A DNA stretch of 64,000 nt, taken from Rhodobacter sp. 24-YEA-8 (GTDB lineage: Bacteria; Pseudomonadota; Alphaproteobacteria; Rhodobacterales; Rhodobacteraceae). The notes under the pieces are model-generated. The model had not been told where the DNA came from, ran no database searches, and was given only the letters and a program-made list of their open reading frames with translations. The position numbers and the translations under genes were made by a program. Below, in pieces: positions 26,469-36,029 of this stretch. The stretch lies in contig NZ_FNSK01000001.1 of NCBI RefSeq assembly GCF_900105075.1, forward strand, positions 447,001-511,000, read 5' to 3'. Each line of letters starts with the position of its first letter. Within the stretch, counting starts at the first letter, position 1.

Positions 26469-27359
26469 ATGTGCGGGATTGTTGGACTTTTTCTGAAGGA
26501 CCGTTCGCTGGAGCCCGATCTGGGCCGTTTGCTGACGGATATGCTGATCACGATGACGGATCGCGGTCCTGATTCTGCTGGGATCGCGATTTACGGTGAT
26601 GATGCGGGGGGCAAGCTGACGGTTCAGTCTGCCTTTGCGGATCGCGATTTTGCGACGCTGGAGGCGGATCTCGGGGCGGCGATCGGGGCGAAGGTTTCGC
26701 TTTCGCGCAAGGACAGCCATGCGATCCTGACGCTTGCGGCGGATAAGATCGCGCTCGCACGGTCGACGCTTGCGGCTCTGCGGCCGGATGTGCGGGTGAT
26801 GAGCGCCGGCGATTCGATCGAGATCTATAAAGAGACCGGTCTGCCGAAGGATGTGGCGGCGCGCTTTGGCGTCTCAAAAATGTCGGGCCGGCACGGGATC
26901 GGCCATACGCGGATGGCAACCGAATCGGCGGTCACCACCATGGGGGCACACCCGTTCTCGACCGGGCTTGATCAGTGCCTTGTGCATAACGGCTCGCTGT
27001 CGAACCACAATTCGCTGCGCCGTGAGCTGATCCGCGACGGTGTGAAGTTCGAGACCCAGAACGATACCGAAGTCGCTGCGGCCTGGCTGTCGCATCAGCT
27101 GGCCCAGGGTGTCGAGCTTGGCGATGCGCTGCGCGCCGGTCTTGATGTGCTCGACGGCTTCTACACCTTCGTCGTCGGCACCAAAGACGGCTTCGGCGTG
27201 GTGCGCGACCCGATCGCCTGCAAGCCGGCGGTCATGGCCGAGACCGACCAATATGTCGCTTTCGGATCGGAATACCGCGCGCTGGTCAACCTGCCGGGCA
27301 TCGAGGACGCCCGCGTCTGGGAACCGGAACCCGCAACCGTCTATTTCTGGAAGCACTGA
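26469..27359 (+). CDS. mgsA: N-methylglutamate synthase subunit A (GlxB-like class II glutamine amidotransferase)
   Basis: 296-residue class II amidotransferase domain protein with the N-terminal nucleophile Cys2 (MCGIVGLF), then RGPDSAG and GHTRMATESAVTTMGAHPF. With MgsB and MgsC it makes a split glutamate-synthase-like enzyme. In methylamine users this transfers the methylamine of gamma-glutamylmethylamide to 2-oxoglutarate, giving N-methylglutamate. Homologues in rhizobia are called GlxB; the adjacent gmaS and methylamine genes favour the mgs role. mgsB starts one base after its stop. Confidence 0.88.
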   Translation: MCGIVGLFLKDRSLEPDLGRLLTDMLITMTDRGPDSAGIAIYGDDAGGKLTVQSAFADRDFATLEADLGAAIGAKVSLSRKDSHAILTLAADKIALARSTLAALRPDVRVMSAGDSIEIYKETGLPKDVAARFGVSKMSGRHGIGHTRMATESAVTTMGAHPFSTGLDQCLVHNGSLSNHNSLRRELIRDGVKFETQNDTEVAAAWLSHQLAQGVELGDALRAGLDVLDGFYTFVVGTKDGFGVVRDPIACKPAVMAETDQYVAFGSEYRALVNLPGIEDARVWEPEPATVYFWKH

Positions 27360-27360
27360 T

Positions 27361-28044
27361 ATGCAGACGATTGACCTTGCAACCACCACTCTGCGCGACC
27401 TGAACGCGACGCTGCAGGCCACCAAAGGCCAGACCAATGCCACCGCCTGGGAGATCGTGAACCCGAAGGGCAGCCATGCGCTGGCCGTCGGCCTCGATGC
27501 CCCGATCGAAGTCACCGTCAAGGGCTCGACCGGCTATTACACCGCCGGGATGAACAAGCAGGCGACCGTCACCGTGAAGGGCTCGGCAGGCCCGGGTGTT
27601 GCCGAGAATATGATGTCGGGCACCGTCGTGATCGAGGGCGATGCCAGCCAATATGCCGGGGCGACCGGCAATGGCGGGCTTCTGGTCATCAAAGGCAATG
27701 CATCATCGCGTTGCGGCATTTCGATGAAGGGCATCAATATCGTCGTGCATGGCAATATCGGCCATATGTCGGCTTTCATGGCACAATCGGGCAATCTGGT
27801 TGTGCTGGGCGATGCCGGTGACGCGCTTGGCGACAGCCTTTACGAGGCGCGGCTCTTTGTCCGGGGCAGCGTCAAATCCCTCGGCGCCGACTGTATCGAG
27901 AAAGAGATGCGCCCCGAGCATATCGCGATCCTCCAGGACCTGCTGGCCCAGGCGGGCGCGGATGCAAAGCCCGAAGAATTCAAACGCTACGGCTCGGCCC
28001 GCAAGCTCTATAATTTCAACATCGACAATGCGTCGGCTTACTGA
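27361..28044 (+). CDS. mgsB: N-methylglutamate synthase subunit B (GlxC-like, GltB C-terminal domain)
   Basis: 227-residue protein equivalent to the C-terminal right-handed beta-helix (GXGXG) domain of the large glutamate synthase subunit. It shows repeated Gly-Asx turns such as MMSGTVVIEGDASQYAGATG, GGLLVIKGNASSRCG and GNLVVLGDAGDALGDSLYEA. It is a structural subunit of the split synthase. ATG 27361 lies one base from the mgsA stop, so translation is coupled. mgsC follows after 10 bases. Confidence 0.88.
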   Translation: MQTIDLATTTLRDLNATLQATKGQTNATAWEIVNPKGSHALAVGLDAPIEVTVKGSTGYYTAGMNKQATVTVKGSAGPGVAENMMSGTVVIEGDASQYAGATGNGGLLVIKGNASSRCGISMKGINIVVHGNIGHMSAFMAQSGNLVVLGDAGDALGDSLYEARLFVRGSVKSLGADCIEKEMRPEHIAILQDLLAQAGADAKPEEFKRYGSARKLYNFNIDNASAY

Positions 28045-28054
28045 GGGATCGGCC

Positions 28055-29392
28055 ATGAAAGACGAACAGAAGACGATCCCGCAGACCGTGCCGCGCCAGT
28101 CCTGGACCTATAGCCAGGAGATCAATTCCGAGATCCGCCGCGCCGCCGCCACCGGCATCTATGACATCCGCGGCGGTGGGGCAAAGCGCAAGCTGCCGCA
28201 TTTCGACGACCTCCTGTTCCTTGGCGCCTCGATCTCGCGCTATCCGCTGGAAGGTTACCGCGAGCGCTGCGAGACCAAAGTGGTCCTCGGCACCCGTTTC
28301 GCCAAAAAGCCGATCACGCTCGATATCCCGATCACCATCGCGGGGATGAGCTTTGGCGCGCTTTCGGGCGCGGCGAAAGAGGCCCTTGGTCGCGGCGCCA
28401 CGCTTTCGGGCACTTCGACCACCACCGGCGACGGCGGCATGACCCCCGAAGAGCGCGGCCATTCCAAGACCCTGGTCTATCAGTATCTGCCCTCGCGTTA
28501 CGGCATGAACCCAGATGACCTGCGCCGCGCCGATGCGATCGAACTGGTGGTCGGCCAGGGCGCCAAACCGGGCGGCGGCGGCATGCTTCTGGGGCAGAAG
28601 ATCTCGGACCGGGTTGCCAAAATGCGCAACCTTCCCAAAGGCATCGACCAGCGCTCGGCCTGCCGTCACCCCGACTGGACCGGCCCCGATGACCTCGAGA
28701 TCAAGATCCTCGAGATCCGCGAGATCACCGGCTGGGAGAAGCCGATCTATATCAAGATCGGTGGTGCACGGCCCTATTACGACACGACGCTGGCGGTCAA
28801 AGCGGGCGCCGATGTCGTGGTGATCGACGGTATGCAGGGCGGCACCGCCGCAACCCAGGACGTGTTCATCGAACATGTCGGCCAGCCGACGCTCGCCGCA
28901 CTGCCCCAGGCGGTCAAGGCGCTGCAGGATCTGGGCATGCATCGCAAAGTGCAGCTGATCGTCTCAGGCGGCATCCGCACCGGCGCCGATGTGGCCAAGG
29001 CACTGGCGCTTGGCGCCGATGCGGTCGCAGTCGGCACCGCCGCGCTGATCGCGCTTGGCGATAATGACCCGCATTGGGAAGCCGAATACCAGAAGCTCGG
29101 CACCACCGCCGGGGCCTATGACGACTGGCATGAGGGCAAGGATCCCGCCGGCATCACCACCCAGGACCCCGAGCTGCAAAAGCGCCTCGACCCGGTCCAG
29201 GCGGGGCGGCGGCTCGCGAATTACCTCAAGGTGATGACGCTGGAGGCCCAGACCATCGCGCGGGCCTGCGGCAAGAACCATGTCCATAATCTCGAACCGG
29301 AGGATCTCTGCGCGCTGACGGTGGAATCGGCCGCCATGGCGGGCGTGCCGCTCGCGGGAACCAGCTGGATCCCGGGGCGCGGCGGCTACTGA
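28055..29392 (+). CDS. mgsC: N-methylglutamate synthase subunit C (GlxD-like FMN-binding GltB domain)
   Basis: 445-residue FMN barrel protein corresponding to the synthase domain of GltB. It has the FMN/substrate motifs TIAGMSFGALSGAAKEAL, TGDGGMTPEER, VGQGAKPGGGGMLLGQK, KIGGARPYYDT and SGGIRTGADVAKAL. The three-cysteine [3Fe-4S] motif that in GltB follows the barrel is replaced by DNDPHWEAEYQKLG without cysteines. Start 28055 is chosen over an open frame from 27749 that overlaps mgsB. A terminator-like hairpin follows. Confidence 0.88.
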   Translation: MKDEQKTIPQTVPRQSWTYSQEINSEIRRAAATGIYDIRGGGAKRKLPHFDDLLFLGASISRYPLEGYRERCETKVVLGTRFAKKPITLDIPITIAGMSFGALSGAAKEALGRGATLSGTSTTTGDGGMTPEERGHSKTLVYQYLPSRYGMNPDDLRRADAIELVVGQGAKPGGGGMLLGQKISDRVAKMRNLPKGIDQRSACRHPDWTGPDDLEIKILEIREITGWEKPIYIKIGGARPYYDTTLAVKAGADVVVIDGMQGGTAATQDVFIEHVGQPTLAALPQAVKALQDLGMHRKVQLIVSGGIRTGADVAKALALGADAVAVGTAALIALGDNDPHWEAEYQKLGTTAGAYDDWHEGKDPAGITTQDPELQKRLDPVQAGRRLANYLKVMTLEAQTIARACGKNHVHNLEPEDLCALTVESAAMAGVPLAGTSWIPGRGGY

Positions 29393-29400
29393 ACTGCTTT

Positions 29401-29436
29401 GGAAAGCCGGTCCGGATCTGGGCCGGCTTTCCTTTT
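29401..29436 (+). terminator. Terminator-like hairpin between mgsC and gmaS
   Basis: Stem GGAAAGCCGG / CCGGCTTTCC (10 bp, loop 12) followed by TTTTC, starting 9 bases after the mgsC stop. It should reduce or stop read-through from mgsABC into gmaS. Confidence 0.65.
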
Positions 29437-29498
29437 CACAACATCAGGCCAGCCCCTCGACGGGCCAGCTGTATCAAAACAACAGGGAATCGAACAAA

Positions 29499-30842
29499 AT
29501 GGCCTTGGACAAAGGGCAAAGCGCAAAGCCGCAGACCGGTGCCGAACTGAAGGCTTATGCCGAAGAGCGCGGCATCCGCTATTTCATGATCTCCTTCACC
29601 GATCTCCTGGGGTATCAGCGCGCCAAGCTGGTGCCGACCTGCGCGATCGAGGGCATGTGCCAGGATGGCGCCGGTTTCGCAGGCTTTGCGACCTGGCTCG
29701 ACGTCACCCCGGCGCATCCCGATATGCTGGCCGTGCCCGACCCCTCGACCGTGATCCAGCTGCCCTGGAACCCCGAGATCGCCTGGGTCGCCTCGAACCC
29801 GGTCATGTCGGAAAAGCCCCTCGACCAGGCGCCGCGCAATGTGCTGCGCAAGCTGGTCGATGAAGCCGCCGAGCTGGGCCTGCGCGTCAAAACCGGCGTC
29901 GAGCCGGAATTCTTCCTGCTCAACCCCGATGGCTCCGCCGTCGCCGATGAATTCGACGATGCGGTCAAGCCCTGCTATGACCAGAACGCCATCCTGCGCC
30001 GCTATGACCTGATCAAAGAGATCGCCGATGCGATGCTCGATCTCGGCTGGGAACCCTATCAGAACGACCACGAAGACGCGAATGGCCAGTTCGAGATGAA
30101 CTGGAAATACGATGATGTGCTGGCCACCGCCGACAAGCACGCCTTCTTCAAATTCATGACCCGCGTTCTGGCCGAGAAATACGGGCTGCGCGCCACCTTC
30201 ATGCCCAAACCCCTGATGGGCAAGACCGGCAATGGCTGCCATGCCCATATCTCGGTCTGGACCATGGACGGCAAGTCGAACGCGTTTTCGGATGACAGCA
30301 AAGAGCTCGGTCTGTCCGATAAGGGCCGCGCCTTCCTTGGCGGCATCATGAAACACGCCTCGGCACTCGCGCTGATCTGCAACCCGACGGTCAATTCCTA
30401 CAAGCGCATCAACGCGCCCCGCACCTCGTCAGGCGCAACCTGGGCCCCGAATTCGGTGACCTGGACCGGCAATAACCGCACCCATATGGTCCGCGTTCCC
30501 GGACCCGGCCGGTTTGAACTCCGCCTGCCCGACGGCGCCGCAAACCCCTATCTCATGCAGGCCGTCATCCTTGCCGCCGGTCTCGACGGCATCCGCACCA
30601 ATGCAGACCCGGGGCCCCGCTCCGACATCAACTTCTACACCGAGGGCCATCTGATCAAAGACGCGCCGAAACTGCCCCTCAACCTCCTCGACGCCATCCG
30701 CGCTTTCGATGCAGATACCGAGCTCAAAGCCGCCCTCGGCGAGGAATTCTCAAGCGCCTTCATCAAGATGAAAACCCAGGAATGGAACGAATATTGCGGC
30801 CATTTCACACAATGGGAAAAACAAAATACACTCGATATCTGA
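29499..30842 (+). CDS. gmaS: Gamma-glutamylmethylamide synthetase (glutamine synthetase type III-like)
   Basis: Ligates methylamine to glutamate using ATP, the entry step of the N-methylglutamate pathway. The 447-residue protein has the glutamine-synthetase fold with VEPEFFLL (metal-binding Glu), NDHEDANGQFEMNW, GNGCHAHISVW and the ATP-grasp-like NRTHMVRVPGPGRFELRLPD (split Arg loop). GlnT-type glutamine synthetase is an alternative. Adjacency to mgsABC and the tri- and dimethylamine genes makes gmaS more likely. Confidence 0.87.
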   Translation: MALDKGQSAKPQTGAELKAYAEERGIRYFMISFTDLLGYQRAKLVPTCAIEGMCQDGAGFAGFATWLDVTPAHPDMLAVPDPSTVIQLPWNPEIAWVASNPVMSEKPLDQAPRNVLRKLVDEAAELGLRVKTGVEPEFFLLNPDGSAVADEFDDAVKPCYDQNAILRRYDLIKEIADAMLDLGWEPYQNDHEDANGQFEMNWKYDDVLATADKHAFFKFMTRVLAEKYGLRATFMPKPLMGKTGNGCHAHISVWTMDGKSNAFSDDSKELGLSDKGRAFLGGIMKHASALALICNPTVNSYKRINAPRTSSGATWAPNSVTWTGNNRTHMVRVPGPGRFELRLPDGAANPYLMQAVILAAGLDGIRTNADPGPRSDINFYTEGHLIKDAPKLPLNLLDAIRAFDADTELKAALGEEFSSAFIKMKTQEWNEYCGHFTQWEKQNTLDI

Positions 30843-30888
30843 AGCTTGATCCCCTGGCGGGCTGGTCCTGAGCCAGTTCGTTGGACTT

Positions 30889-30916
30889 GCGCGCCCCTTA
30901 CCGGGCGCGCTTTTTT
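30889..30916 (+). terminator. Intrinsic terminator after gmaS
   Basis: Stem GCGCGCCC / GGGCGCGC, loop CTTACC, followed by TTTTTT, 47 bases after the gmaS stop. Confidence 0.85.
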
Positions 30917-30982
30917 CATGCGGTTGCACCGGCGCGGTGCATCTGATGATATTCAGGACAGCAGCAACAGGAGGGGCACAGA

Positions 30983-31702
30983 ATGCGCAGGCCGGAACAG
31001 GTGACAGTGCTCTTTGCCGATCAGTCGCTGGGGGCGACCGTCAGGATCGTGGCCGAGACGCTGCTCGCGCGGATCACCTCGCAGGAATATGTGGTTGACG
31101 AGAGATTGCCCTCGGAACGCACCCTGGCCGGAGAGCTGGGGGTTGCGAGGAATACGGTGCGCGAAGCACTGGATGTGCTGGAAAATCAGGGTGTCATCCG
31201 TCGCCGTGCCGGCTCGGGAAGCTTTGTCACCGGGCTGTCACGCCATGAAGATATCGATGTCGGCGATGTGGCGGCCGAGACGAGCCCACTTGATCTGCAG
31301 GTGATGCGCGGCATTCTTGAGCCCGAGATGATCCGCCTTGCCATCATCGCCATGTCGCCGCGCGAGATCGAGGCGCTTGGCGAGGTGCTTTCCGCGATGG
31401 AGGCGGTGACCACCGATGCGAGTGAATTCGCGCGGCTGGAGGATGAATTTCACCGCCAGATCGCCAAAGGTACCGGCAATCCGCTGATTGCGGCCTGCTA
31501 TGATCTGGTGATCGCAGCCCGCCACCAGGCGTTTCGCGCCGCGCTGAACCGCCGCTTTCTGACACCGAAACGTATCCAGGAGTGCCAGCGCTATTACAAC
31601 ACGCTGTTCAACACCCTGACCGCGCGCGACATCGAAAGCGCGGTCGAATTTACCAAGCTTTTGCTGATCGAAGAGCAAAAGCTCCTGATGCAGGAAGACT
31701 AG
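30983..31702 (+). CDS. GntR-family (FadR subfamily) transcriptional regulator
   Basis: 239-residue regulator. It has an N-terminal winged HTH (about 20-85: LPSERTLAGELGVARNTVRE, then GVIRRRAGSGSFV) and a C-terminal FCD ligand-binding domain (about 100-225) with metal-binding-type residues in EDEFHRQIAKGTGNPL and ARHQAF. It lies between gmaS and the tmm region, so a role in sensing an amine-pathway metabolite is plausible but inferred. AGGAGG precedes ATG 30983. Confidence 0.9.
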   Translation: MRRPEQVTVLFADQSLGATVRIVAETLLARITSQEYVVDERLPSERTLAGELGVARNTVREALDVLENQGVIRRRAGSGSFVTGLSRHEDIDVGDVAAETSPLDLQVMRGILEPEMIRLAIIAMSPREIEALGEVLSAMEAVTTDASEFARLEDEFHRQIAKGTGNPLIAACYDLVIAARHQAFRAALNRRFLTPKRIQECQRYYNTLFNTLTARDIESAVEFTKLLLIEEQKLLMQED

Positions 31703-31712
31703 ATCCGGGGGA

Positions 31713-33029
31713 TCAGAGCGGGGCGGAGGCGGCGCTGTCCAGCGTGGTGTCGCGGATCGGCAGCGGCTCTTTGCCCTCGCGCTGATACCACATCTGGCCA
31801 AGGGCCTCCATTTCCTGGCGAAGCCGTGCACCATGTTCGGCCAGCCAGGCCGGGATCGAGCCAAAGCCGACAACCCGCGCCCGGCCAGACGTGATCCTTA
31901 CCACCGGCCAATCCCCCGCCAACAGATTGTCATTGCCGTAAAATTCGGTCCCGAGCCAGCGCGCATGGCCAAAGGCATGTTCCCCCCGGCCGCCATGTTT
32001 CATCGCCGCAAGGACTGAGACCGGCGCCACGGTTCCGGCCTTTTGCACCGCCATATGCCACAGATCCAGCGTCGCCGCATATTCCCAGGACACCGAGCCC
32101 CAGCTGCCGGGAAAGCGCCGCTCATATTCGCTGTGGAACTGTGTCGGGCGGTTGAAGAAAAAGCTCTTATTCTGCAGGGCAGGGTCGTCGAAATCGGGGA
32201 ACTGGAAGAGAAAGCCTTCCATGAACTCCGTCGATGTTTTGCGGATCAGCTCGCGGTAGCCATCGGCGGTGCAGGACAGCAGCTGGCCGGTAAAGCCCTG
32301 GCGATGCGCCGCTTCGGTCAGCGCATGCACCATCGGCGTGTGGCTGGTGCACCAGCACAGGACCTGCGGATCCGTGGCCAGCATCGCCGCCACGATCTCG
32401 TCGGCATCACCACCGGTATTGGGATAGCGGATCTCTTTGGTGATCTGGAAACCTTCTGCGCCGAAAGCCGCACGATAGGCGGCAAGCGAGGGCAGGCCCA
32501 GCTCATCCATCTGGCTGCACAGCGCCACCCGCCTCAGCTCGGGCCGGTTCTTTGCCAGCCAGCCGACTGCGGTGACATTGAGCAGGGGATGGGTCTCGCT
32601 CGGCGCGATCAGATAGGGCGTGTCGGGGGAAAGATCGCTCGGGAGCAGGGTCGAGGTCAGGATCTTGCGTTCGGTTAGCCAGGGGCGGAGCCGACGCAGC
32701 GAGTCGCCGCCGAGCATCATCATAAACCGCACATTGCCATCCTGGACCAGCCGGCGCGCGCCGATAAACGCCCGGTCGGGGTCATAGCCGCAATCTTCGG
32801 CGAGGATCTCGACCTGATGGCGCCGCCCGCTGATCATCATGCCGCCCGAGGCATTGATCTGATCGGCCCAGATCTGACAGCCATAAAGCCCGGGCAGGCC
32901 CCAGGACCGCACCTGGCCGCTCAAAGGCGCCAGAAAGCCGATCGGGATCCGTTGTCCGGTGGTGGTTTCCAGGCGCCGGACCAGACCTCCGACCGCGAGC
33001 CGCTGTGCCAGACTGACAGAACCGGTCAT
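31713..33029 (-). CDS. Periplasmic-binding-fold (Leu/Ile/Val-type) protein without signal peptide
   Basis: 438-residue type I solute-binding-fold protein. The fold begins at residue 29 ([16 protein letters not shown]), followed by [15 protein letters not shown] and [10 protein letters not shown], like AmiC and amide/urea-binding relatives. There is no signal peptide: the N-terminus [21 protein letters not shown] is charged, and AGGGG lies just before ATG 33029. No ABC transporter genes are adjacent. It is divergent from tmm, so a cytoplasmic ligand sensor is as likely as a transporter component. Confidence 0.78.
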   Translation of the reverse strand: MTGSVSLAQRLAVGGLVRRLETTTGQRIPIGFLAPLSGQVRSWGLPGLYGCQIWADQINASGGMMISGRRHQVEILAEDCGYDPDRAFIGARRLVQDGNVRFMMMLGGDSLRRLRPWLTERKILTSTLLPSDLSPDTPYLIAPSETHPLLNVTAVGWLAKNRPELRRVALCSQMDELGLPSLAAYRAAFGAEGFQITKEIRYPNTGGDADEIVAAMLATDPQVLCWCTSHTPMVHALTEAAHRQGFTGQLLSCTADGYRELIRKTSTEFMEGFLFQFPDFDDPALQNKSFFFNRPTQFHSEYERRFPGSWGSVSWEYAATLDLWHMAVQKAGTVAPVSVLAAMKHGGRGEHAFGHARWLGTEFYGNDNLLAGDWPVVRITSGRARVVGFGSIPAWLAEHGARLRQEMEALGQMWYQREGKEPLPIRDTTLDSAASAPL

Positions 33030-33093
33030 CTCCCGCCCCTTGTTTCAGCGTCAGACCGCCCGGGAGGCGGCGATTCCGCCAGGAATCTTTTTC

Positions 33094-33121
33094 CCAGCAT
33101 GAAGATTTGTTGACATGCTGG
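33094..33121. promoter_or_regulatory. Inverted repeat and -35 element upstream of tmm
   Basis: CCAGCATG (33094-33101) and CATGCTGG (33114-33121) form a perfect 8-bp inverted repeat that overlaps TTGACA (33110-33115), a good -35 element pointing to tmm. It is a candidate operator in the 167-base divergent region between tmm and the binding-fold gene. The -10 is uncertain (CGTAAT at 17-base spacing). Confidence 0.5.
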
Positions 33122-33196
33122 CAATCCTGTCGCGTAATTGGCGCAGTGAATAAGGAACCAATCCATAAACTGGTTCAGACCAACGGGAGCACACGC

Positions 33197-34537
33197 ATGA
33201 GTAAGAGAATCGCAGTCATCGGAGCAGGCCCTTCTGGCCTTGCACAGCTGCGCGCCTTTCAGTCGGCCGCCGAAAAAGGCGCCGAGATTCCAGAGATCGT
33301 CTGCTTCGAGAAGCAGTCCGACTGGGGCGGGCTGTGGAACTACTCCTGGCGCACTGGTCTGGACCAGTATGGCGAACCGGTTCATGGCTCGATGTACCGC
33401 TACCTTTGGTCAAATGGCCCGAAAGAAGGGCTTGAATTCGCTGATTATTCTTTTGAAGAGCATTTTGGCAAGCAGATTGCCTCCTACCCGCCGCGCGCGG
33501 TGCTGCTCGACTATATCGAGGGGCGCGTGAAAAAGGCAGGGGTCCGCAAATGGATCCGCTTTGAGAATGTGGTCCGCCTTGTAGACTGGGATGAGGCGAC
33601 GCAGAAATTCACCGTTACCGTCCAGGATCTGCCGAAAGATCACTGCTATTCGGAAGAATTCGACCATGTGATCGTGGCCTCGGGCCATTTCTCAACGCCG
33701 AATGTGCCCTCTTTCCCAGGATTCGAGCGCTTCAACGGCCGGATCGTCCACGCCCATGATTTCCGCGATGCGCGCGAATTCGCCGGCAAGGATGTGATGC
33801 TGGTCGGCACGTCCTATTCGTCGGAGGATATCGGTTCGCAATGCTGGAAATATGGCGCGAAGTCGATCACCAACACCTATCGCTCGGCGCCGATGGGGTT
33901 CGACTGGCCGGATAACTGGGAAGAAAAGCCCAATATGCAGAAGGTCGAAGGCAATATCGTCACCTTCGGCGATGGCACGACCAAGAAGATCGACGCGATC
34001 ATTCTGTGCACCGGCTATAAGCATCACTTCCCCTTCCTGCCCGACGGGCTGCGGCTGAGAACGGCGAACCGGCTTGCGACGAACGACCTCTATAAAGGGG
34101 TCGCCTATGTCCATAACCCGGCCCTTTTCTATATCGGGATGCAGGATCAGTGGTTCACCTTTAACATGTTCGACGCCCAGGCCTGGTGGGCGCGTGATGT
34201 GATCCTGGGGCGCATCGCGCTGCCGGGCAAAGAGGCTATGCAGGCTGATGTGACCGACCGCGTTGCGCGCGAGGATGCCGGCAAAGACACCCATGATGCG
34301 ATCCAGTATCAGGGGGATTACGTTAAAGAACTGATCGCAGAGACGGATTACCCGAGCTTCGATGTCGATGGTGCCTGCGAGATCTTCTTCGAATGGAAGG
34401 ATCACAAGAAGCAGGACATCATGGGCTTCCGCAACAATTCCTACAAATCGGTGATCACCGGCACGATGGCGCCGAAGCATCACACGCTCTGGAAGGATGC
34501 GCTGGACGACACGATCGAAAGCTATCTGCAGAACTGA
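33197..34537 (+). CDS. tmm: Trimethylamine monooxygenase Tmm
   Basis: FMO-type flavoprotein oxidising trimethylamine to trimethylamine N-oxide with NADPH and O2. The 446-residue protein has the FAD motif [13 protein letters not shown], the FMO fingerprint-like [10 protein letters not shown] region, the NADPH motif [12 protein letters not shown], and the late [10 protein letters not shown] motif. Trp/Tyr-rich [14 protein letters not shown] resembles the substrate pocket of bacterial Tmm. Start 33197 has GGGAG upstream; the frame extends to 33107 without support. A terminator follows. Confidence 0.95.
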   Translation: MSKRIAVIGAGPSGLAQLRAFQSAAEKGAEIPEIVCFEKQSDWGGLWNYSWRTGLDQYGEPVHGSMYRYLWSNGPKEGLEFADYSFEEHFGKQIASYPPRAVLLDYIEGRVKKAGVRKWIRFENVVRLVDWDEATQKFTVTVQDLPKDHCYSEEFDHVIVASGHFSTPNVPSFPGFERFNGRIVHAHDFRDAREFAGKDVMLVGTSYSSEDIGSQCWKYGAKSITNTYRSAPMGFDWPDNWEEKPNMQKVEGNIVTFGDGTTKKIDAIILCTGYKHHFPFLPDGLRLRTANRLATNDLYKGVAYVHNPALFYIGMQDQWFTFNMFDAQAWWARDVILGRIALPGKEAMQADVTDRVAREDAGKDTHDAIQYQGDYVKELIAETDYPSFDVDGACEIFFEWKDHKKQDIMGFRNNSYKSVITGTMAPKHHTLWKDALDDTIESYLQN

Positions 34538-34576
34538 CGGTCCGCTCTGGCGCAAAAGGAGAGGTTCCGATCAGAA

Positions 34577-34609
34577 GGGGCGCTGGCATGGTCCAGCGCC
34601 CCTGTTTTT
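34577..34609 (+). terminator. Intrinsic terminator of tmm
   Basis: Stem GGGGCGCTGG / CCAGCGCCCC, loop CATGGT, followed by TGTTTTTT. Confidence 0.88.
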
Positions 34610-34632
34610 TGCGAAATTGTCAGAAAAACGTA

Positions 34633-34660
34633 AAAATGCCGGAAGATTTTCCGGCATTTT
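34633..34660. terminator. Bidirectional terminator between tmm and glyA
   Basis: Stem AAAATGCCGGAA / TTCCGGCATTTT, four-base loop, with T-runs in both directions. It probably ends the glyA transcript from the right and backs up the tmm terminator. Confidence 0.85.
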
Positions 34661-34690
34661 GCGATCTGAATGTTCGAATAGTGAAAGCCG

Positions 34691-35989
34691 TCAGAGTGTC
34701 GGGTAAAGCGGGAACCTGTCGCAGAGCGCCTGGACCTCGGCCTTCACTTTGGCCTCGACCTCGCCGTTGCCGTCTTCGCCATTGGCGGCGAGCCCATCAA
34801 CCACTTCGACGATCCAGCGCGAGATCTGGCGGAATTCGGCCTCGCCGAACCCGCGCGTGGTGCCTGCCGGCGCGCCCAGACGGATGCCCGAGGTCACGAA
34901 CGGCTTTTCCGGATCAAACGGCACGCCGTTCTTGTTGCAGGTGATATGGGCGCGGCCAAGCGCGGCCTCGGCCGCCTTGCCGGTCACTTTCTTGGGCCGC
35001 AGATCGGCGAGGCAGAGATGGTTGTCGGTGCCGCCCGAGACGATATCGATCCCGCCCTTCATCAGCTCATCCGCCATCGCTGCCGCATTGGTTTTCACCT
35101 GGGCTGCATAGGCCTTGAACTCCGGACGCAGCGCTTCGCCGAACGCGACCGCTTTGGCGGCGATCACATGCATCAGCGGGCCGCCCTGCAGGCCGGGGAA
35201 GACCGCCGAATTGATTTTCTTAGCGATGTCTTCATCATTTGTGAGCACCATACCCCCACGCGGGCCGCGCAGGCTCTTATGGGTCGTGGTGGTCACCACA
35301 TGGGCATGGGGCAGGGGCGAGGCATGCACGCCGCCGGCCACGAGGCCCGCGATATGCGCCATATCAACATGGAGGTAAGCACCGATCTCATCAGCAATCG
35401 CCCGGAAGGCGGCCCAGTCCCATTCACGGCTATAGGCGGTGCCCCCCGCCAGGATCAGCTTCGGCCTGTGCTCGAGGGCCTTTTTGCGCACCTCGTCCAT
35501 GTCGAGGCGCTGGTCCTGCTGACGCACGCCATAAGAGACAACCTTGAACCATTTGCCGGACATATTGACCGGCGAGCCATGGGTGAGATGTCCGCCCGAA
35601 TTCAGGTCGAGCCCCATAAACGTGTCGCCCGGCTGCAAAAGCGCGAGAAAGACCGCCTGGTTCATCTGGCTGCCGGAATTCGGCTGCACATTCGCGAATT
35701 TGCAGCCAAAAAGCTCTTTCGCGCGCTCGATCGCGAGGGTTTCGGCGATGTCCACATACTGGCAGCCGCCGTAATAGCGCTTGCCCGGATAGCCCTCGGC
35801 ATATTTGTTCGTGAGCACCGAGCCCTGGGCCTCAAGAACCGCGAGGGAGACGATGTTCTCGCTCGCGATCAGCTCGATCTCATCGCGCTGACGGCCAAGT
35901 TCAGAGCGCACCGCTCCGAAAAGTTCGGGGTCGCGCGAGGAAAGAGATTCGGTGAAAAAACCGGAGCTTTGGAAACTTGTATCGGGCAT
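34691..35989 (-). CDS. glyA: Serine hydroxymethyltransferase
   Basis: Joins glycine and methylene-THF to serine, the C1-fixing step of the serine cycle, and also supplies glycine and C1 units in general. The 432-residue PLP enzyme has [22 protein letters not shown], the Schiff-base lysine K238 in [16 protein letters not shown] and a C-terminal TSGIRLG motif. Located at the 3' end of the sgaA-mtkA-mtkB-hprA-ppc run, so it is probably the serine-cycle copy; whether another glyA exists cannot be seen. Confidence 0.95.
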   Translation of the reverse strand: MPDTSFQSSGFFTESLSSRDPELFGAVRSELGRQRDEIELIASENIVSLAVLEAQGSVLTNKYAEGYPGKRYYGGCQYVDIAETLAIERAKELFGCKFANVQPNSGSQMNQAVFLALLQPGDTFMGLDLNSGGHLTHGSPVNMSGKWFKVVSYGVRQQDQRLDMDEVRKKALEHRPKLILAGGTAYSREWDWAAFRAIADEIGAYLHVDMAHIAGLVAGGVHASPLPHAHVVTTTTHKSLRGPRGGMVLTNDEDIAKKINSAVFPGLQGGPLMHVIAAKAVAFGEALRPEFKAYAAQVKTNAAAMADELMKGGIDIVSGGTDNHLCLADLRPKKVTGKAAEAALGRAHITCNKNGVPFDPEKPFVTSGIRLGAPAGTTRGFGEAEFRQISRWIVEVVDGLAANGEDGNGEVEAKVKAEVQALCDRFPLYPTL

Positions 35990-36029
35990 ATCGGGCCTCT
36001 TTCTGGTCCTGGATCTGCGGAAAGGGGGG

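Noticed and set aside
29499..30842. Ordinary glutamine synthetase
   Set aside because: The type III-like GS fold would permit it, but adjacency to mgsABC and the tri-/dimethylamine genes favours gamma-glutamylmethylamide synthetase.
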